Source: Kluyvera cryocrescens NBRC 102467 (GTDB taxonomy: Bacteria > Pseudomonadota > Gammaproteobacteria > Enterobacterales > Enterobacteriaceae). Taken from it: 36,441 bases of DNA. The position numbers were made by a program, and so were the translations under genes. Shown here in pieces: positions 27,883 through 34,147 of the stretch (the first letter of the stretch is position 1; each line of letters starts with the position of its first letter). The notes below the pieces were generated by a model, which saw only the letters and a program-made list of their open reading frames with translations, had not been told where the DNA came from and searched no databases. The DNA is taken from the NCBI RefSeq assembly GCF_001571285.1, contig NZ_BCTM01000039.1:1-36441 (forward strand), written 5' to 3'.

Positions 27883-28623
27883 CTATTTCACTAACTGTTT
27901 CGTCATCTCCAGCAGCTGACGCACATCCGCCGGACGGGTATTGCCGCTGGCTTTATCAATGATTGAACTATAGATATGGGGGATAATTTTGCTAACTCCA
28001 GCGTCCAGCGCAATTTTCAGGATTTCGCTAAAGTTATCCAGATCGATACCGCCGGTCGGCTCCAGCCAGAAATCATGACGCGCACAGGCTTGCGCCACCG
28101 CGACATACTCATCTCGATGCTTCAGGCCGCCCATCGGGAAATACTTGATCGAGCTGCCGCCCATATCTTTTAGCAGCGCAATCGCGGTTTCCAGCGGGAC
28201 AATACCGTCAGGTGCCGTGCTCGACAGCGGGCCGGTGGAGATTTTCACCATGCCCACGGTGCCGGTCGGAGAGACCAGGCCGTTGACCACGGTTTCATTT
28301 TGCCCCAACAGCGCACGGCTGGTGCCAACGCCGGTGAAGACCTGGTTGACGTGCTGCGGCTGAACCTGGCGGGAAATTTCACTGACCATCGCCGACTGAT
28401 TCGGATCGCCAGCCCCCAGACCGACGGAAAGCGCATTATCAATCAGTTGCGCATAGTCACGCATGTCCGCGACCGCGCTGGCGATATCCGGATAGTTTTT
28501 GGAGAGCACGCCCACCAGCACATGGCCTTCCGCCGCGTCATAAATCTCACGGGCGTTATCTTTGCTACCCGCCAGAACGTTCAGGCAGACGCGGTCACGA
28601 TAAAAGTTTGGGGCCAGTTTCAT
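27883..28623 (-). CDS. KDGP aldolase-family protein (DgaF / EF_0839 type)
   Basis: The 246-residue protein matches the family annotated as 2-dehydro-3-deoxy-phosphogluconate aldolase next to DgaE, as DgaF in the Salmonella D-glucosaminate pathway. That enzyme splits KDGP into pyruvate and glyceraldehyde-3-phosphate through a Schiff base. Lys160 in SIKYFPMGG is the likely Schiff-base lysine; EPTGGID at 188-194 resembles the phosphate-binding end of class I aldolase barrels. It is longer than the ~205 residues of Eda. Its ATG overlaps the DgaE-like stop by four bases (ATGA), so the two enzymes are translationally coupled. Catalytic assignment is by family knowledge. Confidence 0.88.
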   Translation of the reverse strand: MKLAPNFYRDRVCLNVLAGSKDNAREIYDAAEGHVLVGVLSKNYPDIASAVADMRDYAQLIDNALSVGLGAGDPNQSAMVSEISRQVQPQHVNQVFTGVGTSRALLGQNETVVNGLVSPTGTVGMVKISTGPLSSTAPDGIVPLETAIALLKDMGGSSIKYFPMGGLKHRDEYVAVAQACARHDFWLEPTGGIDLDNFSEILKIALDAGVSKIIPHIYSSIIDKASGNTRPADVRQLLEMTKQLVK

Positions 28624-29738
28624 GCGGTTTTCTCCTTGTTAAGAACCTCAGCAATACGGCGGGAGACGATCTCCAACTGCTGCGCGTCCACGCTGCGGAC
28701 ATCGGCTTCAATGATGCCTTCGTTGGCCTTGTAGCCACGGAAATAGATGGCGTATTCGCCCTGCTTCAGCGCGCTGACCAACTCGCCGGTGGCAATGCCG
28801 GTCACGGCTTCATCAAATTTGATTTCCGCACGGGCAATGTCACGCCCGGCGCTATCCCACACCACGCGCGCGGTAACACCGTTTAACGTATTCAGTTGCT
28901 CAATGAACGGGGTCATTTTGGCCACCATCTCATCGCCGCTCTCTTTGCGCGCCGTCAGATAATGTTCAATGGCACAGGTCAGCCCCAGAATGCCTTCTTT
29001 GCCTACTTTCATGGCGCGACCGATGCCCATTGACTGGCGCTTGACCCACTCAACGTACTGGGTTTTACCAATCACCAGACCGCTGGTTGGCCCTTCAATC
29101 GCCTTCGCGCCGCTGTAGATAACCAGATCCGCGCCAACGCGGTAATAGCACTGCAAATCTTCTTCCGCGGCCGCATCCACGATCAGCGGCAAATTATGAT
29201 GACGCGCCACTACCGCGGCTTGTTCAACGCTGAGCATGCTTTTCTGTACGCAGTGGTGTGATTTGATATACAGAATCGCCGCCGTACGCGGGGTAATTGC
29301 CGCCGCCAACTGCTCGGCGGAGCACTCGTTCGCATAGCCCGCTTCCACCAGCTTGCCGCCGCCCAGCGCCACCATGGTGCCCACCGGTGCGCCAAAATTC
29401 ACGTTGTGACCTTTTGGCAGCACGATTTCGTTGTTCTCAATCGGCGTGACGTGGAGGTTTTCCAGCAGCCAGTCGCTGTCTTTAACCAGTACCGCCGCCA
29501 CCGACTGTGCAATCCCCGCCGAGGCGCAGGAGACGACGGTCGCCCCTTCTACGTCCAGCAGTTTGGCAATGTAGTCGCCGGTTTTATTGACCAGATCCTT
29601 CATCTCAAAATACTGATTCATCCCCGCCATTGCGGCATCGACCACTTCCGGACGCGGCGTAGAGACGCCCAGCGCCGTCATGCGGCCGGAGGTATTAATG
29701 ACTTGTTTTAGATTGTACTTCTCAAAAATTGAAGGCAT
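28620..29738 (-). CDS. DgaE-family PLP-dependent ammonia lyase
   Basis: The 372-residue protein is a fold-type I PLP enzyme related to SelA and to DgaE, which converts D-glucosaminate-6-phosphate to KDGP and ammonia. Lys212 in IYSGAKAIEGPTSG is the expected PLP lysine, Asp188 in LPLIVDAAAEED contacts the pyridine nitrogen, and the phosphate loop is near SCASAGIAQS (70-79). The ATG lies inside the end of the amidohydrolase gene (17-base overlap), and the stop overlaps the aldolase start by four bases. This tight coupling says amidohydrolase, lyase and aldolase act in sequence. The true substrate in this cassette is not shown by sequence. Confidence 0.9.
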   Translation of the reverse strand: MPSIFEKYNLKQVINTSGRMTALGVSTPRPEVVDAAMAGMNQYFEMKDLVNKTGDYIAKLLDVEGATVVSCASAGIAQSVAAVLVKDSDWLLENLHVTPIENNEIVLPKGHNVNFGAPVGTMVALGGGKLVEAGYANECSAEQLAAAITPRTAAILYIKSHHCVQKSMLSVEQAAVVARHHNLPLIVDAAAEEDLQCYYRVGADLVIYSGAKAIEGPTSGLVIGKTQYVEWVKRQSMGIGRAMKVGKEGILGLTCAIEHYLTARKESGDEMVAKMTPFIEQLNTLNGVTARVVWDSAGRDIARAEIKFDEAVTGIATGELVSALKQGEYAIYFRGYKANEGIIEADVRSVDAQQLEIVSRRIAEVLNKEKTA

Positions 29739-30855
29739 TTTCCGCGCTCCCTTGTTCGGTCAAATAGCCCTTGCCCGCGCGAATCGCGGCAAGCGGCAGC
29801 AGAATCTTGTCAGCCTGAAGGCTCTCTTTTTCGGCATCCACCAGCAGCGTCGGCGTCGATGCGAGGGTAAACAGCGTGAGATCGGCGTCATAGCCGACTT
29901 CCAGCCGCCCTTTGTGAGACAAACGCAGCCCGTCGGCGGCCTGTGAAGTCACGCAGGCGATGACCTGCGGCAGCGACATGCCGATGGCGAGGAATTTAGA
30001 CATCACCAGCGCCAGCGAGCGCACCGGGCCATCGATGCGGTTGCGGCAATAAATATCGGAGCTGATGGTGTCGGGCAGAATGCCCATCGCAATCGCTCGC
30101 CGCGCCACTTCAAAACTGAAGCTGGCGGTGCCATGGCCGACATCAAGGCGCACGCCGCGCTTTAAGGCGCGCACGATGGAGCCACGCAGCTCGCCTTCCG
30201 GCGTCAAAATACGGTTGGGTTTGCCGTTATAGCAGTGGGTAATGATGTCGCCCGAGCTCAGCAGCTCGGCGATCTCATCCAGGTTTGGCGGGTTGTTGCC
30301 AATGTGCACCATCAGCGGCAGCTCGCCATTTTGCTGCTGGATGGCTTTCGCCCGCTCCAGCGGAGTGATGCCATTTTCACCGACCACGCTGCTGCTCATG
30401 CGCGCTTTCAGGCCGACGATAAAATCCGGGTGACGCTGCACGGCCTGCGTCACCGCCTCGGCATCGATATTGGCCATATTGGCCAGTTCATTCTGCGCAA
30501 TCAGCCCGACGCGGGAGATATTGAGCAGCGCATAGACGTCGGTCGCCGCCTGACGGGTGAGCTGATAAAAATCGTCCACATCGTCAGCACCGGTACTGCC
30601 GGCATCAATCACGGTGGTGACGCCGGTAGCAATACCGACGCTATCCGGCTGATCGTGGTAAATCGGCGAGTTGGGATAGCAGTGAACGTGGGAGTCAATC
30701 CAGCCCGCGCTGACGTAGTAGTTGCCGTCCAGTTCGATGGTTTTGTGCGAGGGCGCGCGAATCTCGCCCAGCGCCGCGATTTTCCCGTCCTGGATGGCGA
30801 TATCAGTGAGGGTATCGTCGACGAGGCGCGCACGGCGCAGGAGTAAATCAAACAT
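29722..30855 (-). CDS. Amidohydrolase/deacetylase metallohydrolase (EF_0837 type)
   Basis: The 377-residue protein is an amidohydrolase-superfamily TIM barrel. All ligands of a two-metal centre can be seen: His56 and His58 (DSHVHCY), Lys150 (VGLKARM, probably carboxylated), His184 (LMVHIG), His207 (THCYNG) and catalytic Asp267 (SSDIYC). It matches the family labelled probable amidohydrolase EF_0837/AHA_3915. Deacylation of an N-acylated sugar acid, giving the free amine for the DgaE-like lyase, would fit its position; N-acyl-amino-acid or dihydroorotase-like activities are alternatives. AGGAG precedes the ATG. A REP element lies in the 88-base gap upstream. Confidence 0.9.
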   Translation of the reverse strand: MFDLLLRRARLVDDTLTDIAIQDGKIAALGEIRAPSHKTIELDGNYYVSAGWIDSHVHCYPNSPIYHDQPDSVGIATGVTTVIDAGSTGADDVDDFYQLTRQAATDVYALLNISRVGLIAQNELANMANIDAEAVTQAVQRHPDFIVGLKARMSSSVVGENGITPLERAKAIQQQNGELPLMVHIGNNPPNLDEIAELLSSGDIITHCYNGKPNRILTPEGELRGSIVRALKRGVRLDVGHGTASFSFEVARRAIAMGILPDTISSDIYCRNRIDGPVRSLALVMSKFLAIGMSLPQVIACVTSQAADGLRLSHKGRLEVGYDADLTLFTLASTPTLLVDAEKESLQADKILLPLAAIRAGKGYLTEQGSAENAFNF

Positions 30856-30880
30856 CTCTCTCTCCTGTAAAAATGGGGGG

Positions 30881-30935
30881 AGGCGTTAGCGGCTTATCCG
30901 GCCTGCCTATTACAGACCGGATAAGCGCTATGCCA
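30881..30935. repeat. REP/BIME element inside the cassette
   Basis: A perfect 10-bp inverted repeat GCTTATCCGG (30892-30901) / CCGGATAAGC (30917-30926) is flanked by REP-like ends (GGCGTTAGCG and GCTATGCCATC). It lies between the membrane-protein genes and the enzyme genes of the same operon. Confidence 0.82.
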
Positions 30936-30943
30936 TCGGGCAC

Positions 30944-31588
30944 TTAGCTAATCGCCACCGGGAAGATAGAGCCCAGCAGCATGGCACCAAGGATCGCGCC
31001 GCCGGTAATGGGTTTCTGCCAGATGTAGAAGAGAAGTGCCCCGACCAGCGAGCCGATACCGATAGGAATGGAAGCGGTCATCGCACTTAAGATAATCAAC
31101 GGGCCCAGGAAGCGCCCTGAGGCGTTACCCGCGCCCATCATCACGTCCGCACCGTAGGTGGAATCGCTCTGGTTGATGGTGAACTTACGCGCCAGAATGA
31201 TGATGTAGCCAATCGCCAGACCAATCACCAGCCCGGTAATCAGGGAGGCGATAAAGTTGGTCACCGGGAACATAATGCCCGCGCCCAGCAGCAGCGCCGG
31301 AACGCCGAGGCCGACACCGGTCTGGATAGCGCCGCCGATATCGAGGATCCCCACCAGCGAACCTTCGATAATACGGGCGAACAGGAAGCTCGCGCCAAAC
31401 GCCGCCACCGCGCCGTAAGCACCGGTATCAATCCCGGCTTTTAACATCGCCACGAAGGCCACTTCGTTAAACGCGCCGATACCGTAGAGGTAGTACATGT
31501 GTGTCCCGGCAAAGACGCCGGAGGAGAGCAGGCCAACGAAGATCGGGAACGACCAGTCGGCATACCAAAAACCTTTATTTTGTTCCAT
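30944..31588 (-). CDS. DUF4310 (EF_0833-type) membrane protein
   Basis: This 214-residue, very hydrophobic protein has about six membrane segments (near 13-35, 57-72, 90-107, 112-133, 159-189 and 193-212). Conserved-looking polar parts include the N-terminal FWYADWSFP and YGADVMMGAGNASGR near 145-159. It belongs to a family without assigned function that I know as EF_0833/AHA_3914. It starts 12 bases after the DUF4311 stop, with GGAG before its ATG, so the two very likely form one membrane complex. Its place beside small soluble proteins and a PTS-domain regulator suggests a transporter; it does not resemble a known EIIC or EIID. Confidence 0.88.
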   Translation of the reverse strand: MEQNKGFWYADWSFPIFVGLLSSGVFAGTHMYYLYGIGAFNEVAFVAMLKAGIDTGAYGAVAAFGASFLFARIIEGSLVGILDIGGAIQTGVGLGVPALLLGAGIMFPVTNFIASLITGLVIGLAIGYIIILARKFTINQSDSTYGADVMMGAGNASGRFLGPLIILSAMTASIPIGIGSLVGALLFYIWQKPITGGAILGAMLLGSIFPVAIS

Positions 31589-31600
31589 GTCAGGCTCCCG

Positions 31601-32377
31601 TTATTTGCCGCTGATTGAGCTGTGGATCAGATCCAGCCAGTTCGGCACGGTCAGGTGGAAGGATTCGATCATCTTCATGTCGAAGCCGCGGAAGAAGGCG
31701 CTCAGGACGAACAGCGCAACGATGGCAGCCATCATCACCTTGGTGACGCGATGCCAGCCGCTCTCTTCCACACCCTTACCAATCAGAATACCCAGCACCA
31801 GGCCCGGTACCGCATTGCCCATAATCAGCTGCGCAGCGCCGCCGAAAATAGTCGCCCAGAAGCCTGATTTCTTACCGGCATCAATTGCTGCCAGCCAGAA
31901 GATCACTGGCATCACGGTATTCACCAGCAGGTTTGCCGCCGGCACCAGTACCTTAACGGCAGTGACCTGCAGTGCCTGCGGTACGGAGGAGGCCGTGAGG
32001 TTAAGGAAGGCCACGACGATCATGCCGATCACGCCGCAGGCAATCGCCATTTTCTTCGGATCGTGCAGCGTCTCACCGACGTTGCGGTTTTTGATCATCA
32101 GCGCCGCCGCCCCCCAGTTCGGGATAATGCGGTGATCGACGTCCTGGGTGAAGGAACCTGCTGCAACAGAAGAAGCCCAGGCGTTAAAGAAGAAGCCGAG
32201 GCCAAAGGAGAAGTGGGAAGCCGGATCGCCTTCACAGGAGTTCAGCTCGCCCAACGTACGAAATGCGCCCATCCCTTGGGTGGTGGGCGCATGAAACATG
32301 CGTGCCGCTCCGGCGCCCACGCCGACGCCAACCAGGCCGCCGATGATGAGCGATTTTATTAAAATTATCAGGAACAT
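31601..32377 (-). CDS. DUF4311 (EF_0832-type) membrane protein
   Basis: The 258-residue protein has an N-terminal hydrophobic segment (4-24), a polar stretch with short hydrophobic patches (30-110, including FRTLGELNSCEGDPASHFSFG), and about four further spans (111-131, 143-165, 173-201 and 212-229). It matches the family I know as EF_0832/AHA_3913, of unknown function. With DUF4310 it forms the membrane part of the cassette. The conserved acidic/His-bearing segment near 44-58 could line a binding site; this is inference only. The ATG at 32377 follows a weak site (AGGGTCAGACT). Confidence 0.88.
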   Translation of the reverse strand: MFLIILIKSLIIGGLVGVGVGAGAARMFHAPTTQGMGAFRTLGELNSCEGDPASHFSFGLGFFFNAWASSVAAGSFTQDVDHRIIPNWGAAALMIKNRNVGETLHDPKKMAIACGVIGMIVVAFLNLTASSVPQALQVTAVKVLVPAANLLVNTVMPVIFWLAAIDAGKKSGFWATIFGGAAQLIMGNAVPGLVLGILIGKGVEESGWHRVTKVMMAAIVALFVLSAFFRGFDMKMIESFHLTVPNWLDLIHSSISGK

Positions 32378-32398
32378 AGTCTGACCCTTTGGTAAAAA

Positions 32399-32698
32399 TC
32401 AGGTTTGCGCGACGAAATCCACTTTATCGATATCAATGGCGGTCACGTTGACGGTAACGTCCAGCTCCACGCTGTACGCACGTCGTTCACGGCGTAAAAA
32501 GAAAAACAGGAAAGCTTCTTTTCGTACCGCTTCACGCGCATGAACAACCGCCACGTCCTGTGGCTCAATACGCAATAAGATGTGCGATGATGTTTTCATC
32601 ACCGCGGCCTGCACATGGTTCAGGGCATCGGCGAACGCCCGCGTTTTGCTCTCGCCTTTGCCCGTGACCCTCACCGTGGTGGTGAATTGCTCTTTCAT
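32399..32698 (-). CDS. DUF4312 (EF_0831-type) small protein
   Basis: A 99-residue soluble protein (MKEQFTTTVRVTGKGESKT...) of the uncharacterised EF_0831/AHA_3912 family. The pattern of short strands around one central helix (SKTRAFADALNHVQAAVMK) suggests a small alpha/beta fold. The ATG at 32698 is chosen; a GTG at 32704, overlapping the preceding stop, would add two residues and is also possible. There is no strong ribosome binding site, so translation probably depends on coupling to the upstream SFCGS gene. No cysteine is seen, so a PTS EIIB-like role is unlikely for this subunit. Confidence 0.85.
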   Translation of the reverse strand: MKEQFTTTVRVTGKGESKTRAFADALNHVQAAVMKTSSHILLRIEPQDVAVVHAREAVRKEAFLFFFLRRERRAYSVELDVTVNVTAIDIDKVDFVAQT

Positions 32699-32700
32699 GT

Positions 32701-33063
32701 TCACGCGCTGTACTTCTTCTTCCAGGCTTCTACCAGGCGCTCGCCCAGCTCTTCTTTATCCATAAAGCCAAAGCCCAGCACGTTGAAACCTTCGTTGATG
32801 GCGGTCACGCCCTCTTCAACCGAACGCATACCGTATTTCGCTTTGTAGCCATGCTTGTTCTGCGCGGTGATAGCACCTGCGCCACCGCTGCCGCAGAAGG
32901 AGATGCCGAAGGTGGCATTTTCCGCTTTCATCATGTCGCCAAGCTTCATGTCCGCGGCGACGCCCGGTACGACAACTGCACGAGCACCGGCTTTTTCCGC
33001 GCCAGCGGCAACTTTTTGTCCTTTACCCAGGCGGTCGCCAATTACTACGGTGATCTGTTCCAT
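32701..33063 (-). CDS. Glycine-rich SFCGS protein (DUF2620, EF_0830-type)
   Basis: The 120-residue protein belongs to the family named for its SFCGS motif (EF_0830/AHA_3911), of unknown function. Residues 52-66 (FGISFCGSGGAGAIT, Cys57) form a glycine-rich loop after a hydrophobic strand. The layout strand-CG(S/T)G-loop-helix followed by NKHGYKAKYG and a late GFGFMDKEELGERLVEAW resembles RpiB/LacAB sugar-phosphate isomerases, whose active cysteine lies in ICGTG, and less closely PTS EIIB cysteine loops. Either reading would make it a sugar-phosphate or phosphotransfer subunit; this is inference. AAGGAG precedes the ATG, and the PRD gene ends ten bases upstream. Confidence 0.87.
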   Translation of the reverse strand: MEQITVVIGDRLGKGQKVAAGAEKAGARAVVVPGVAADMKLGDMMKAENATFGISFCGSGGAGAITAQNKHGYKAKYGMRSVEEGVTAINEGFNVLGFGFMDKEELGERLVEAWKKKYSA

Positions 33064-33073
33064 GTGTTGCTCC

Positions 33074-33412
33074 TTACAGGTTTTCTTTTGCGACTTCGAA
33101 GTGGACGGACAGCAGCCAGGCCTCTTCTTTTGGCAGATTGCCGAATTCCGCGACCACGTCGCGAGCCAGATTCATTGAGTCTTCTGATATTTCTTCAAAC
33201 AGGCTAGCGTCCACTTCCGGCAGCGGTTCACCGCTGATCGACCGATGGGCCATCGCCCGCACGTGGGACGTCAACATTTGCTCCTGCACGTCGTTGGGGG
33301 TGATACCGCGTTGGCGTAACAGTGCGAACACCTGCTTAAGCATCTTGTCTGCCAGCTGTTCGGTCTGCGCCACCTGCTCCCCTGCGTCGTGTATTACCGC
33401 TCCGTTATTCAC
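33074..33412 (-). CDS. Stand-alone PRD protein (EF_0829-type)
   Basis: The C-terminal part is a single PTS-regulation domain without DNA- or RNA-binding domain. Two histidines at typical PRD places are visible: His50 in LTSHVRAMAHR and His104 in LLSVHFEVAK (numbered from the GTG at 33412). The family I know, EF_0829/AHA_3910, is about 110 residues; the GTG at 33412 gives 112. The frame is open back to an ATG at 33598, but that stretch is AT-rich, holds a 20-bp palindrome and repeats, and reads unlike protein, so I treat it as the control region. It is the first gene of the cassette. A PRD alone could act as a phosphate carrier or sensor. Confidence 0.78.
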   Translation of the reverse strand: MNNGAVIHDAGEQVAQTEQLADKMLKQVFALLRQRGITPNDVQEQMLTSHVRAMAHRSISGEPLPEVDASLFEEISEDSMNLARDVVAEFGNLPKEEAWLLSVHFEVAKENL

Positions 33413-33481
33413 TCGTGTTACCCCGCTAATGTCTCTGAGGACCAAACTAACGTCGGGGGCAGTGAGTTTGTAGCGAGTTGT

Positions 33482-33501
33482 TTTCCACTTCGAAGTGGAA
33501 A
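33482..33501. promoter_or_regulatory. 20-bp perfect palindrome upstream of the cassette
   Basis: TTTCCACTTC followed directly by its reverse complement GAAGTGGAAA forms a perfect 20-bp palindrome, 70 bases before the PRD start. It may be an operator for the BglG-family activator or another repressor, or a leader hairpin. The core ACTTCGAAGTGGA recurs at 33093-33105 inside the PRD gene. Confidence 0.72.
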
Positions 33502-33532
33502 GGCAGACGGCCTGGGTGATCTGATTCACATA

Positions 33533-33584
33533 TTCATCACGAATCTCACGATTTCGATATATTCGCGTGATGAATGTCACGAAT
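33533..33584 (-). promoter_or_regulatory. Inverted and direct TCACGAAT repeats, probable cassette promoter
   Basis: TTCATCACGAAT (33533-33544) faces ATTCGCGTGATGAA (33561-33574), an inverted repeat differing only by two extra bases. CACGAAT also occurs directly at 33538 and 33578, with CACGATT at 33547. The AT-rich centre holds a possible minus-strand -10 TATATC, with only a weak -35. This looks like an activator-dependent promoter. I see no sigma-54 -24/-12 motif. The rest of 33585-33665 shows nothing clear. Confidence 0.5.
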
Positions 33585-33665
33585 GCGGGGCAAGGCAATA
33601 GGAAAAGCGAATGGAAAAATGAGGGTCAAAAGTGTGAAGCGGATGGAGTTTTGGCGGTGGAAAGC

Positions 33666-33689
33666 GGGAAACGTCGGCTGACGCTTCCC
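33666..33689 (-). terminator. Probable terminator of cybC
   Basis: GGGAAACGTC / GACGCTTCCC forms a 10-position stem with one mismatch and a 4-base loop, nine bases after the cybC stop. The following minus-strand bases (GCTTTCC) are weakly T-rich. Confidence 0.65.
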
Positions 33690-33698
33690 GGAAAATGC

Positions 33699-34085
33699 TT
33701 AGCGGTACTTCTTGTGATAAGTGTTGCGGGTGGTTTTAAACTCTTCGGCCGCGGCCTGAGCTTCTTTGATTTTGCCTTCGTTTGCCAGCTTCAGCGCACC
33801 GTCAATCTGGCCGATAAGGATATCGAAACCGTGGCGGAAGTCTTTCATTTCCGGGCTATCAGCCGCTTTGCCTTCCAGCTTCGGCGGAGTCTCTTTTTGC
33901 GCATCGACGGCGGCGGTACGCATCTTGTTCAGCGCGCCTTTCAGCTCGCCCGCATCGGAGGTTTTCTGCACGACCTGCAGATTTTCCGCCAGCGTATCCA
34001 TATCTTCGCCGAGGTCAGCAAAGGCCGAAGCCGAGCCGAGGGCTAAAGCAGAGACAGCCAGCATCGCTAACAGTTTTTTACGCAT
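33699..34085 (-). CDS. cybC: Soluble cytochrome b562
   Basis: Cytochrome b562 is a small periplasmic four-helix-bundle haem protein; its physiological partner is unclear. The 128-residue precursor has a signal peptide ([21 protein letters not shown]). If the mature form starts at Ala23, as alignment with E. coli suggests, the haem ligands are Met7 (ADLGEDM) and His102 ([10 protein letters not shown]); the residue before that cleavage site is Phe, so cleavage one residue later is possible. The central [15 protein letters not shown] is strongly conserved. AAGGAAG precedes the ATG. The gene is intact here, whereas in E. coli K-12 it is, as I recall, defective. It follows pmbA with a hairpin between. 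Confidence 0.96.
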   Translation of the reverse strand: MRKKLLAMLAVSALALGSASAFADLGEDMDTLAENLQVVQKTSDAGELKGALNKMRTAAVDAQKETPPKLEGKAADSPEMKDFRHGFDILIGQIDGALKLANEGKIKEAQAAAEEFKTTRNTYHKKYR

Positions 34086-34118
34086 TGCTCACTTCCTTTT
34101 TTATTATTTAAGCAAAAC

Positions 34119-34138
34119 GGGCGCAGCAGGATGCGCCC
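34119..34138 (-). terminator. Terminator of pmbA
   Basis: GGGCGCA / TGCGCCC with a 6-base loop is followed on the minus strand by GTTTTGC, nine bases after the pmbA stop. It separates pmbA from cybC, though some readthrough into cybC is possible as no obvious cybC promoter is seen in the remaining 33 bases. Confidence 0.75.
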
Positions 34139-34147
34139 TAAACGTGA

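Noticed and set aside
33413-33598. N-terminal extension of the PRD gene from an ATG at 33598
   Set aside because: The stretch is AT-rich, holds the 20-bp palindrome and the TCACGAAT repeats, and would make the protein about 60 residues longer than its family.
33585-33700. Sigma-54 promoter for the cassette, as known for Salmonella dga genes
   Set aside because: No TGGCAC-N5-TTGC motif is seen on the minus strand, and the regulator here is of the BglG/MtlR type without a sigma-54 interaction domain that I can recognise.
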